From an uncultured Lachnospiraceae bacterium (lineage in GTDB: Bacteria; Bacillota; Clostridia; Lachnospirales; Lachnospiraceae), in NCBI GenBank assembly GCA_945929965.1, contig CAMEOT010000002.1, forward strand, positions 124,001-188,000: 64,000 nt of DNA, in the 5' to 3' direction. The translations under genes and the position numbers were made by a program. Each line of letters starts with the position of its first letter. Within the stretch, counting starts at the first letter, position 1. Positions 48,834 to 57,702 of the stretch are shown one piece after another. The notes under the pieces are model-generated. The model was given only the letters and a program-made list of their open reading frames with translations. It searched no databases and was not told the origin of the DNA.

Positions 48834-50654
48834 TTACTCCGCAAGTAATTTTGCATTCTTTTCCATAACACGTTCCTGCTTTGTGGGCGGTAACTGGTAT
48901 TTCTCACGGCAAGCCATCACCTTGCCCTGGAAATCCAGGTTATCCTCCTGGCGCAGTTCGTCCAGATAAGCATGGGTGTCAAATTCATCTTCATTCACCT
49001 GTACCAGGCAGACCGCGATATTGGAGCAGTGATCACTCACACGTTCAAAGTTCGTAATTACATCGGATAAAATGAATCCCAGTTCAATGGTACATTTTCC
49101 CTTGCGGAGTCTGCGTACATGACGCTGCTTCACATCCAGGCTCAATCCGTCAATAACCTCTTCCATGGGTTCTACCTGTCTTGCCAGGTTCAGGTCTCCC
49201 TTTATAAAGCTGTTCATGGTAATATCCAGAATGTCATGTACCGCTCTTTCAAATACCTTCAGTTCTTCCTGTGCTTTATCAGAAAAATCCAGCTTTTTGT
49301 CATACATTTCCTGTGCAGCCTCTTTCACATTTCGGGCATGGTCGGATATTCTCTCAAAATCACCGATGCAATGTAAAATAGTGTTCAGCGTCTCGCTGTC
49401 TTTACCGGACAGCTGTCTGGAGCTGAGCTTCACCAGATAAGTACCAAGCTCATCCTCAAAGCGGTCTACATCCGTCTCCATTTGTGCTACCTGCTCTGCT
49501 TTTGCGTCATCATACCCCTGCAGTAATTCCATGGCAAGATCCATTGCCTTGCGGGATTTGTCCGCCATAACAGACGCCACCTGTCTGCTCTGCTCTACCG
49601 CATAAGCCGGCGTATCCAGGAATCGGGAATCCAGAAGACTCAGTGTCTTGTCTGTCTCAGACATTTCCTTCACATCTTCATGCGTAGGCAGTGTCAGGCA
49701 GGCAAGCTTTACCAGTCCATTGGAAAAAGGCAGCAATACCAGTGTGGCAGCAACATTAAAGCAGCTGTGGACCACTGCAATGCCGAAGGGGGTTGCCACT
49801 TCTCCCAAAAAAGCAAAGGGATGAATAGCATTCGCAGTATAAAAGATTCCAAGGAACAATACCGTTCCGATAATATTGAAATACAAGTGGATCAGTGCCG
49901 CACGCTTTGCGTTGCGGGAAGCACCGATACCGGAGATCATGGCGGTAACACAAGTACCGATATTCTGTCCCATGATAATGGGAACTGCTGCGCCGAAGCT
50001 TACCGCTCCGGTCATGCACAGTGCCTGCAAAATACCTACAGATGCGGAAGAAGACTGGATCACCGCTGTGAGGATGAGTCCTGCCAGTACACCGAATACA
50101 GGATTTTGGAACTTGATCAGCAGATTGGTAAACTCCGGTACCTCTGCAAGAGGTGAAACTGCTGCGCTCATGGAATCCATGCCAAACATCAGAATTGCAA
50201 AGCCCACCAGGATGGTTGCCGCATTTTTTAATTTATCTTTATGGGAAAACAGCAAAATACCCACACCCACGATTGCCAGAATCGGCGAAAAAGAACTGGG
50301 TTTGAGCATACGGATCCAGAAGGCATCACTCTCAATGCCTGTAAGGCTTAAGATCCAGGAGGTCATCGTGGTACCGATATTGGCGCCCATGATGATGCCT
50401 ACTGCCTGTTTCAGGCTCATAATGCCGGAATTGACAAAACCGACTACCATAACAGTGGTCGCAGAGGAGGACTGGATCACGCCGGTGACCACCGCCCCCA
50501 TCAATACTGCCTTGATCGGGTTGCTGGTCAGTTTCTCCAGGATACGCTCCAGACGTCCGCCGGATGCCTGGGACAATCCATCACCCAACAGATTCATTCC
50601 ATACAGGAACAGTGCAAGTCCTCCTACCATCTTCAGTAAATCAAAAAAGCTCAT
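48834..50654 (-). CDS. Na/Pi cotransporter family protein with PhoU-like C-terminus (second paralog)
   Basis: GGLALFLYGMNLLGDGLSQASGGRLERILEKLTSNPIKAVLMGAVVTGVIQSSSATTVMVVGFVNSGIM. Confidence 0.92.
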   Translation of the reverse strand: MSFFDLLKMVGGLALFLYGMNLLGDGLSQASGGRLERILEKLTSNPIKAVLMGAVVTGVIQSSSATTVMVVGFVNSGIMSLKQAVGIIMGANIGTTMTSWILSLTGIESDAFWIRMLKPSSFSPILAIVGVGILLFSHKDKLKNAATILVGFAILMFGMDSMSAAVSPLAEVPEFTNLLIKFQNPVFGVLAGLILTAVIQSSSASVGILQALCMTGAVSFGAAVPIIMGQNIGTCVTAMISGIGASRNAKRAALIHLYFNIIGTVLFLGIFYTANAIHPFAFLGEVATPFGIAVVHSCFNVAATLVLLPFSNGLVKLACLTLPTHEDVKEMSETDKTLSLLDSRFLDTPAYAVEQSRQVASVMADKSRKAMDLAMELLQGYDDAKAEQVAQMETDVDRFEDELGTYLVKLSSRQLSGKDSETLNTILHCIGDFERISDHARNVKEAAQEMYDKKLDFSDKAQEELKVFERAVHDILDITMNSFIKGDLNLARQVEPMEEVIDGLSLDVKQRHVRRLRKGKCTIELGFILSDVITNFERVSDHCSNIAVCLVQVNEDEFDTHAYLDELRQEDNLDFQGKVMACREKYQLPPTKQERVMEKNAKLLAE

Positions 50655-50725
50655 ACTCTAATCCTCTCATTTTACATAGCTGTTTTTTACATTTATCGGT
50701 TTCTATCTTCACTTTATCTTGCTTA

Positions 50726-50764
50726 TGTAAAATGTGTTACCAGCGAATGTAAAATTTATGTAAA
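50726..50764 (-). promoter_or_regulatory. PHO-box-like repeats upstream of second Na/Pi cotransporter
   Basis: Minus strand TTTACA repeats; plus-strand TGTAAA at 50726, 50748, 50759 (22 and 11 bp apart), degenerate unit between. Confidence 0.6.
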
Positions 50765-50785
50765 GTTGCAACGATGCAGAGCCTT

Positions 50786-51451
50786 CTAGTATAATTTTAC
50801 CCCTTCCATGTCTCCTGTCATACGGAAGATCGCCCACTGGGCAATATTTACTGCATGGTCGCCTACCTTTTCAAGGTACTTTGCCATCATCAGATAATCC
50901 ACCACGCGGTCGGCATCCAGATTCTGTTCCCGGATAGCCTGCATCATCTCTTTCTTCATATCGTTAAAAAGGGCGTCCACCACATCGTCATGCTCCACAA
51001 CTTTTTGAGCATTCGCTTCGTCTCCCTCCACGAAAGCCTCTACGGAATTATGGATCATATCCTTTGCCTCTTCCATCATTTCCAGAAGCAGCTTTTCCTG
51101 TTTTCCTTCGGAATTCATATTCCCCATCCGCAGATACAGCTCCACCATATCTGCCACATGATCACCGATCCGCTCAATGTCTGTTACAACCTTCAGTGCT
51201 GCACTCACCAGCCGCATATCTCTCGCCACCGGCTGCTGTCTGGTCAGTAAGCTCAGACACATAGCTTCAATGCTTCTCTGCATGTCCACCATCTTGTGAT
51301 CCGTATCCAGCAGAGTCTTTAAAAGATCCTCTTTGTTCTCCCGGATTCCATATAACATATGGTCATAACTGATCTCCGCATGTTCTCCCATCTCCGATAC
51401 TTTATTTTTCAAAGTCTCAAGATCCTGCTCAAATAATACTCTGGGTGACAT
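50786..51451 (-). CDS. phoU: Phosphate signaling complex protein PhoU
   Basis: FEQDLETLKNKVSEMGEHAEISYDHML; VVTDIERIGDHVADMVEL; VGDHAVNIAQW. Confidence 0.95.
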   Translation of the reverse strand: MSPRVLFEQDLETLKNKVSEMGEHAEISYDHMLYGIRENKEDLLKTLLDTDHKMVDMQRSIEAMCLSLLTRQQPVARDMRLVSAALKVVTDIERIGDHVADMVELYLRMGNMNSEGKQEKLLLEMMEEAKDMIHNSVEAFVEGDEANAQKVVEHDDVVDALFNDMKKEMMQAIREQNLDADRVVDYLMMAKYLEKVGDHAVNIAQWAIFRMTGDMEGVKLY

Positions 51452-51481
51452 CTCCCATTCCTCCTATCTTTTCATTCAAAA

Positions 51482-52240
51482 TCAGCCAAACCGTCCGGTG
51501 ATGTAGTCTTCTGTCCGTTTATCCTGGGGTCTTGCAAAGATCTCTGAGGTTGCATTCTTCTCGACCACTTCTCCTACCAGGAAAAATGCGGTATCATCCG
51601 ACACACGGGCTGCCTGCTGCATATTGTGTGTTACGATGACCACGGTGTACTTTTTCTTCAGGGTCTCCATCAGTTCCTCGATCTTTAATGTAGAGATCGG
51701 GTCCAGGGCGGAAGTGGGTTCATCCATCAGAAGCACCTCCGGGGATACCGCCAGAGCTCTGGCAATACACAGTCTCTGCTGCTGTCCGCCGGAGAGACCC
51801 AGTGCGGATTTGTGCAGACGGTCCTTTACTTCTTCGAAGATAGCAGCACCCTGCAGAGAACGCTCCACGATCTCATCCAGTTCCTTTTTATTCTTGATGC
51901 CATGCAGTCTGGGACCATAGGCGATATTATCATAGATAGACATAGGGAAAGGATTGGGCTGCTGAAATACCATGCCGACCTTTTTACGAAGCAGTGTGGT
52001 GTCCACCCGCTTATCGTAGATGTCCTCTCCGTCTAAGATTACTTTTCCTTCCACTCTGCAGCCGTCCACCAGATCATTCATCCGGTTCAGGCAGCGCAGA
52101 AACGTGGATTTGCCGCAGCCGCTGGGACCGATAAAGGCGGTGATGGCGTGATCTGCGATCTCCATATTTACATCTTTCAGTGCGTGGTTCTCTCCGTAGT
52201 GGAGATTTAAGTTTTCCACGGTTATTTTACTGTTAGCCAT
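51482..52240 (-). CDS. pstB: Phosphate ABC transporter ATP-binding protein
   Basis: [57 protein letters not shown]. Confidence 0.97.
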   Translation of the reverse strand: MANSKITVENLNLHYGENHALKDVNMEIADHAITAFIGPSGCGKSTFLRCLNRMNDLVDGCRVEGKVILDGEDIYDKRVDTTLLRKKVGMVFQQPNPFPMSIYDNIAYGPRLHGIKNKKELDEIVERSLQGAAIFEEVKDRLHKSALGLSGGQQQRLCIARALAVSPEVLLMDEPTSALDPISTLKIEELMETLKKKYTVVIVTHNMQQAARVSDDTAFFLVGEVVEKNATSEIFARPQDKRTEDYITGRFG

Positions 52241-52266
52241 AAGGTTGCTCCTTCTTGTGATTTCTC

Positions 52267-53160
52267 TTACTCTCGTCTTAACTTGTTTGCCGCCAGCTTG
52301 GTCAGCAGGTTCAGGATCAATACGATAATGATCAGAACGCAGCCGATACCGAAGGCGTTGTCATACTGTCCCTTCTGCATCTGTAAATACAGTTCGATGG
52401 TCAGGGTACCGCCGGATTCCAACGCTTTGTGCGCCAGCTTCGCCAGATTGTCCCCGAAAGCTCCGGTGAACTTCGGCAGCTTGTAGTCACTTCCTGCGGT
52501 AAATAAAAGTGCCGCGGACTCTCCTACAATTCGTCCCAGTGCCAGGATGATACCGGTGACGATACCCGGCATGGAGGAAGGCAGAAGGATTGTCCGGATC
52601 ATATGCCATTTCGTGGATCCCATTCCCAGCGCACCGGTACGATAGCTGTCCGGTACGGTACGCAGTGCTTCCTGCGTATTTCTGGTGATCAGAGGCAGCA
52701 CCATCAGTGTCAGGGTAAAAGAACCTGTGAGCAGTGAGTAACCGAATCCCAAAGTCTCTCCGAAGAAGATCATACCGAACAGACCGAAAATGATAGAAGG
52801 AATACCGGACAGGGTCTCGGTGGTAAATTCAATGATGGAGACCAGCTTGCCGGGCTTGGCATATTCATTCAGGTAAATAGCACTTCCCACGCCGATAGGG
52901 GTCGCAATCAGCAGGGTGATCACGATGATGTACAGGGTATTTAACAGGTTGCCCGCAATACCAGTGGTCTGTTTTCTGGCACTGGTCACAGTGGTTAAAA
53001 ATGCCCAGTTAACGGTGCGGATACCCTTTATGAAAACATACAGGATAATGCCCAGCAAAAGTGCTACCGCCAGTGTGGCAGAGATGTAAATGGCTGCCAG
53101 CAAAAGCATGTCTGTGGGGCGTTTTCTTTTTACATATAAGGTGTCCTTATTCATTGTCAT
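52267..53160 (-). CDS. pstA: Phosphate ABC transporter permease PstA
   Basis: [40 protein letters not shown]. Confidence 0.95.
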   Translation of the reverse strand: MTMNKDTLYVKRKRPTDMLLLAAIYISATLAVALLLGIILYVFIKGIRTVNWAFLTTVTSARKQTTGIAGNLLNTLYIIVITLLIATPIGVGSAIYLNEYAKPGKLVSIIEFTTETLSGIPSIIFGLFGMIFFGETLGFGYSLLTGSFTLTLMVLPLITRNTQEALRTVPDSYRTGALGMGSTKWHMIRTILLPSSMPGIVTGIILALGRIVGESAALLFTAGSDYKLPKFTGAFGDNLAKLAHKALESGGTLTIELYLQMQKGQYDNAFGIGCVLIIIVLILNLLTKLAANKLRRE

Positions 53161-54085
53161 CCGCCCCCTTTTTCAGTATTTTGTTCAGTACTACATTAAT
53201 GATCATAATGAATACAAACAGCACCAGTCCGATGGTGAACAGCACCTGTCTGTGCAGTCCGGAAGAATATCCCATCTCGCTGACAATGGCTGTGGTCAGG
53301 AATCGCACGGAGTTAAAGGGCAGGGGCACATTTACGCTGCTGCCGGATACCAGGGTGATCGCCATAGCCTCACCGATAGCTCGTCCCACTCCCAGAACGA
53401 TGGCGGTCACGATACCGGATTTGGCTGCCGGAAGGATGGACCGGAAAATGGTCTGCACATGGGAAGCTCCCAGTGCCAGGGAGGAGGATTTGATCCCCGC
53501 CGGAACCGCCCGGATGGAAGTCTCACTGATATTGATTACCGTGGGCAAGATCATGATTGCCAGTACGATTACGGCAGACAGCAGGTTCGCGCCGCCGGTG
53601 AACTGGTGTGTTGTGGATCCCTGGAAGATCAGTCTTTCTAATTTATACATGAGAGGATTCAATAAGTAGATTCCCAACAGTCCGTAGATGACGGAAGGGA
53701 TGCCTGCTAACAGTTCAACCGCAGGCTTTACAATGGCGGCTAAAGGCTTCGGTGCCACCTCTGCCAGAAATACTGCCGTCAGTACACCGATGGGCACACC
53801 CAGTAAAATTGCCAGCGTCGTACCGACGATGGAGGTCAGAATAACCCACAGAATACCGAATTTCGGGTCTGCCGCCGTCGGCATCCATTCGGTGCCGAAT
53901 AAGATTTCTCCCAGACCTACTTTTAAGATAGCGGGGGTACCGCTGATGATCATATATAAGGTAATAGAAACTACCGCCAGTACGGCGAAGAAGGCACAAA
54001 TGGTAAATACTATTTGTGCCACAGTTTCCACGACCGCTTTATTTTTTCTGTTTCCCATTACGGAAGCGTGTGTTCCACCATTCAT
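53147..54085 (-). CDS. pstC: Phosphate ABC transporter permease PstC
   Basis: GVPIGVLTAVFLAEVAPKPLAAIVKPAVELLAGIPSVIYGLLG. Confidence 0.95.
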   Translation of the reverse strand: MNGGTHASVMGNRKNKAVVETVAQIVFTICAFFAVLAVVSITLYMIISGTPAILKVGLGEILFGTEWMPTAADPKFGILWVILTSIVGTTLAILLGVPIGVLTAVFLAEVAPKPLAAIVKPAVELLAGIPSVIYGLLGIYLLNPLMYKLERLIFQGSTTHQFTGGANLLSAVIVLAIMILPTVINISETSIRAVPAGIKSSSLALGASHVQTIFRSILPAAKSGIVTAIVLGVGRAIGEAMAITLVSGSSVNVPLPFNSVRFLTTAIVSEMGYSSGLHRQVLFTIGLVLFVFIMIINVVLNKILKKGADDNE

Positions 54086-54114
54086 CGCTTTTTTCCTTTA
54101 TCTGTGTCAGGCTA

Positions 54115-55029
54115 TTACTTTACAGTGATCAGACCAACTTCGGACGCTACCTGCTGTCCTTCGTCACCCAGTACAAAGTCGAACCATGCCTGTACCAGAT
54201 CGTTCTGCTCGGAGATCTCACCCTTGGTAGCCATTACGAAAGGTCTGCTTAAGAAGTAATTGCCGGCCTTGATGTTCTCTGCGGTAGCTTCTACACCTTC
54301 CAGGGAAAGTGCCTTAACGCTGTCATCCAGAGCATCCAGGGAAGCATATCCGATGGCGCCGGGAGTAGATGCAACTTTTGCAATGACTGCACCGGTGCTG
54401 TCCAGTTCGTTTGCATATTTGCAGCCGTCTACCAGATCAACCAACTCTTCAAAAGCGCCTCTGGTACCGGAACCTGCCTCACGGCCGATTACGATGATAG
54501 GCTCATCTGCACCGCCAACATCCTTCCAGTTGGTGATGGTGCCATTATAGATGTTGGTCAGCTGCTCTTTGGTCAGATCTGCTACTTCGTTGGCAGGATC
54601 TACACATACGGCAATACCGTCGATTGCTACTACGTTCTCTACAACGTCTGCTGCCTTTTCCTCATCCTTTAAGCTTCTGGAAGAGTTACCGATATCTGCA
54701 GTTCCGTTGGTAACAGCTTCGATACCTGCGCCGGATCCTACGAACTCAGCGGTTACGGTTACATCGGGATATGCTTCCATGAAAGCTTCGCTCAGTGCAT
54801 TGGCTAACTTCTCCATAGAAGTACTTCCTACCATGGAAATGCTGCCGGACAGATCTGCGGTGGTCTCAGCGGGTGCAGCCACACTGCTCTCCGCTGCGGT
54901 ACTTACTTCTGCGGAAGATGCTGTGTTTGTTGTGTCTGCTGCGGTATTGCTGTTGCCGCATGCTGCCAGGCTCATTGCAAATAATATACATGCTCCTATC
55001 AGAGCCAATCCTTTACTGTGTCTTACTCT
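54115..55029 (-). CDS. pstS: Phosphate-binding lipoprotein PstS
   Basis: Lipobox SLAACGNS; GSISMVGSTSMEKLANALSEAFMEAYPDV; GSGTRGAFEEL. Confidence 0.95.
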   Translation of the reverse strand, partial: RVRHSKGLALIGACILFAMSLAACGNSNTAADTTNTASSAEVSTAAESSVAAPAETTADLSGSISMVGSTSMEKLANALSEAFMEAYPDVTVTAEFVGSGAGIEAVTNGTADIGNSSRSLKDEEKAADVVENVVAIDGIAVCVDPANEVADLTKEQLTNIYNGTITNWKDVGGADEPIIVIGREAGSGTRGAFEELVDLVDGCKYANELDSTGAVIAKVASTPGAIGYASLDALDDSVKALSLEGVEATAENIKAGNYFLSRPFVMATKGEISEQNDLVQAWFDFVLGDEGQQVASEVGLITVK

Positions 55030-55121
55030 CATAATAATGTTCCTCCATGTTTTGTTTTTTTCTTTCTCTTGATTACAAAAACATACTAGCATGAAGGAAA
55101 TTCACATAATATCACAGTGCG

Positions 55122-55149
55122 GTAAGATGTTTGTAAGAAATAAGTAAAA
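55122..55149 (-). promoter_or_regulatory. PHO box (three 11-bp-spaced repeats) upstream of pstS
   Basis: Minus strand TTTTAC-N5-TCTTAC-N5-TCTTAC, with -10 like TATTAT at 55106-55111. Confidence 0.7.
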
Positions 55150-55674
55150 TCATATGCTCTCCAGAATCCCATCGGCAATCGCCCGGGCGATCTCTTCAAG
55201 CCGGCTGTCAAAGAGTTCATTGTCCGCATCCGTATTGATGAATCCTACTTCCACCAACACCGCCGGCATATTCGTACTGTTTAGCACCACCAGATTCGGT
55301 CGCTCGTTCACTCCCAGATTCACAAACCCCACCTGCTCCAGCCTGGCATTAATGTTGTACGCCATCCTGGCTGCCGCTCCATAGCGATTATAGACCAGGC
55401 TCTCCACTCCGCTGTACTGGTTCGGATAGGGACTGGAATTGCGATGGATTGACACAAAATAATCTCCTCCCACCTCATTTCCCTCCTGCGCTTTCTGATA
55501 GGGAGACTCGTAGACATCCGTGGTCCGGGTGTAATACACATCCACTCCGTTTTCCTCTAAGATGCTTCCCACCGCCAGCGTCAGCGCCAGGGCATCCTCA
55601 CTTTCTTTTCTTCCATTATATGTGGCCCCGGGGTTCGCAGCTCCGTGCCCCGCATCCAATACGATCAGTGACAT
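55150..55674 (-). CDS. N-acetylmuramoyl-L-alanine amidase (Amidase_3)
   Basis: MSLIVLDAGHGAANPGATYNGRKESEDALALTLAVGSILEENGVDVYYTR. Confidence 0.93.
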   Translation of the reverse strand: MSLIVLDAGHGAANPGATYNGRKESEDALALTLAVGSILEENGVDVYYTRTTDVYESPYQKAQEGNEVGGDYFVSIHRNSSPYPNQYSGVESLVYNRYGAAARMAYNINARLEQVGFVNLGVNERPNLVVLNSTNMPAVLVEVGFINTDADNELFDSRLEEIARAIADGILESI

Positions 55675-55677
55675 AAA

Positions 55678-55719
55678 AAACTCCCACATATCCTTTTGTT
55701 TCATGATATGCGGGAGTTT
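55678..55719 (-). terminator. Terminator hairpin after the anti-sigma gene whose 3' arm contains the amidase ribosome-binding site
   Basis: Minus strand AAACTCCCgCATATC-loop-GATATGtGGGAGTTTTTT immediately followed by ATG (55674). Confidence 0.75.
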
Positions 55720-55740
55720 CCCCATTTAGATATTTTTTGC

Positions 55741-56718
55741 TTACTTTAAAATTGCTGCCGTCACTTCCTGCGGAATTACAAATTCCGGAGCTCCCATAGA
55801 ACCGGGAGCCACTTCGTATTCATCAAAGGCAATGACCAGTTCTCCCTTTTCATTAAAATAGAAGTTCGTCTGCTCCGTGATCCCCTGAAAATTAAATTCC
55901 GGCATATCCTCATCATCCAGGAAATAAATCACGCCTTCATCCGCTGCCATCTGCTCCCGCATCTGGGTCTTAATGTTCTCACTGATCACGGTAAGATAGT
56001 TGCTCCCCTCTGCAAACAGATCTGCCAGTGTCACCACATTTCCCGTCTGTTTATCGATGGTATAAAACTGATTATGCTCGTAGCCGCTGGCTTCCGTCTC
56101 CAGAACACTCAATTTTACGGTGTAATACTGTGCATTATCCGTAACAACCTCCTGGGATACATGCAATCCATGATACCCTTCCTCGGATAAGGTATCCTCG
56201 AACTGACGGATCAGTTCCTCTACCGTAGCCGTCATATCCTGATTGACCGCTTCCAGTCCGTCTTCTGACAGCTTCGCCGCGGCAGCCTCTTTTTCATCAC
56301 CATCTGCGTTTCCGGCATCTGCGCCCTCCGGAACGGCTGCACCGACTGCCACTTCTCCCACGGGAATACCTTCCCCCGTATCCTCTCCGTAGGTGATCTG
56401 TGCCAGTTCGATCTCCGCGTCATGGTTCTCATCACTGTAATTATACTGCCGCACCGTCACCAGCCGGAAGAAACCTCCCAGTACCGGAATATTCTCCATG
56501 GCATGGGCGATCTGCATATTGGTGTTGGGCAGTGCGATCATCACGACCGCTGCCGCAGCCACTGCCGTCCATGCAGAACGCCTTCTGGCACGCTCTGCTC
56601 TTTTTTTCTCCATCCGGGCTCTGTCGATACCTGCCAGTAGCCGTTCCCGTCCCGCTTCGGGTATTGTCATATTCTCATACTCCTCTTTTAACTGTCTCAA
56701 TTGTTCCTGTTCTGTCAT
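55741..56718 (-). CDS. Membrane anti-sigma-factor-like protein with DUF3298/RsiV-like extracellular domain
   Basis: One TM (SAWTAVAAAAVVMIALP), extracellular domain ...QFYTIDKQTGNVVTLADLFAEGSNYLTVISENIKTQM..., next to an ECF sigma gene. Confidence 0.75.
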   Translation of the reverse strand: MTEQEQLRQLKEEYENMTIPEAGRERLLAGIDRARMEKKRAERARRRSAWTAVAAAAVVMIALPNTNMQIAHAMENIPVLGGFFRLVTVRQYNYSDENHDAEIELAQITYGEDTGEGIPVGEVAVGAAVPEGADAGNADGDEKEAAAAKLSEDGLEAVNQDMTATVEELIRQFEDTLSEEGYHGLHVSQEVVTDNAQYYTVKLSVLETEASGYEHNQFYTIDKQTGNVVTLADLFAEGSNYLTVISENIKTQMREQMAADEGVIYFLDDEDMPEFNFQGITEQTNFYFNEKGELVIAFDEYEVAPGSMGAPEFVIPQEVTAAILK

Positions 56719-56853
56719 ATCTATTCTCCATCTGTCCGGTCTTTTCGGACCGGTCACGTTATCTCTTTCTATATCTCTTTTCCTGTATCTGTCTTATGTC
56801 CTGCATATATATGATGTCGGGGTCAAAAGCCCCTGACTTTGACTACGGATTAC

Positions 56854-57333
56854 TCAGCCCATGCTACCCTCGAGGTTCAGCCGCAGCTTTTTCATCACCC
56901 GGTATAGCCTGCTCTTTACCGTACTCAGGTTCTCATCCAGGATCTTCGCGATCTCCTCCAGCTGCCTGTCCTCAAAAAATCGTAGGACTACGATGGCACG
57001 ATCCTTTGGGTCAAGATTTTCTATTGCGCGTTTTAAATCAATATTTTCATAGATATCTTCACTTGCCGCCTGGATCTCCTCCACATCTGTGCTCTCCTTC
57101 CGGTTGCGCAGGAAGCTGCACGCCTCGTTGATCACGATCCGGTACACCCAGGTCTCCACGTATTGCAGCTCCTTCAGGCTATCACTTTTTAAAATGGCTT
57201 TATAGGCTGCTTCCTGTACAATATCCAGCGCGTCCGCCTCATTATGTACATAACTATAAGCAAGACGGTAATACTTCTCATACCCTTCCGTCAGGGCACG
57301 CTCCACCGCCTGTTCTTTTTTTCTGTCCGACAT
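56854..57333 (-). CDS. RNA polymerase ECF-type sigma factor
   Basis: YKAILKSDSLKELQYVETWVYRIVINEACSFLRNRK; LDPKDRAIVVLRFFEDRQLEEIAKILDENLSTVKSRLYRVMKKLR. Confidence 0.92.
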   Translation of the reverse strand: MSDRKKEQAVERALTEGYEKYYRLAYSYVHNEADALDIVQEAAYKAILKSDSLKELQYVETWVYRIVINEACSFLRNRKESTDVEEIQAASEDIYENIDLKRAIENLDPKDRAIVVLRFFEDRQLEEIAKILDENLSTVKSRLYRVMKKLRLNLEGSMG

Positions 57334-57502
57334 ATATCCTTTCCTCACTTTTGAAAACTGCATGCAATTATTTTTCGGTATTTATTGTAACACATATTCT
57401 TTTGATATATTCTACTATTTTGACGCTGTATTCCCGCAAAAAGTTTCACCGGCAAAAAATATTCCGGACTGCTTCAGATGCACAAACCTCAGATGCACAA
57501 AA

Positions 57503-57526
57503 AATCCCGGGCTACTCACCCGGGAT
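57503..57526 (-). terminator. Intrinsic terminator downstream of GH43
   Basis: Minus strand ATCCCGGGtgagtagCCCGGGATTTTTTG. Confidence 0.75.
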
Positions 57527-57578
57527 CCTTTGAAAAGAGATGTATGAAACTATGCGTTGCATTTGTTCCTGTCGATCC

Positions 57579-57600
57579 AAAATGTAAGCTCTTACATTTT
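57579..57600. promoter_or_regulatory. Long perfect palindrome containing TGTAAGCTCTTACA
   Basis: CAAAATGTAAG-CT-CTTACATTTTG. Confidence 0.6.
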
Positions 57601-57702
57601 GAACCATAATTATTTTACCATTATTTCGACTATTTGGCAAACAGATTTCTTACAGTTGCGAGTTTTTCGCACTTTTAGCCAAAATCAGGACTTCTTTTTT
57701 GT

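Noticed and set aside
49876-50661. 261-aa plus-strand ORF
   Set aside because: Antisense to the Na/Pi cotransporter.
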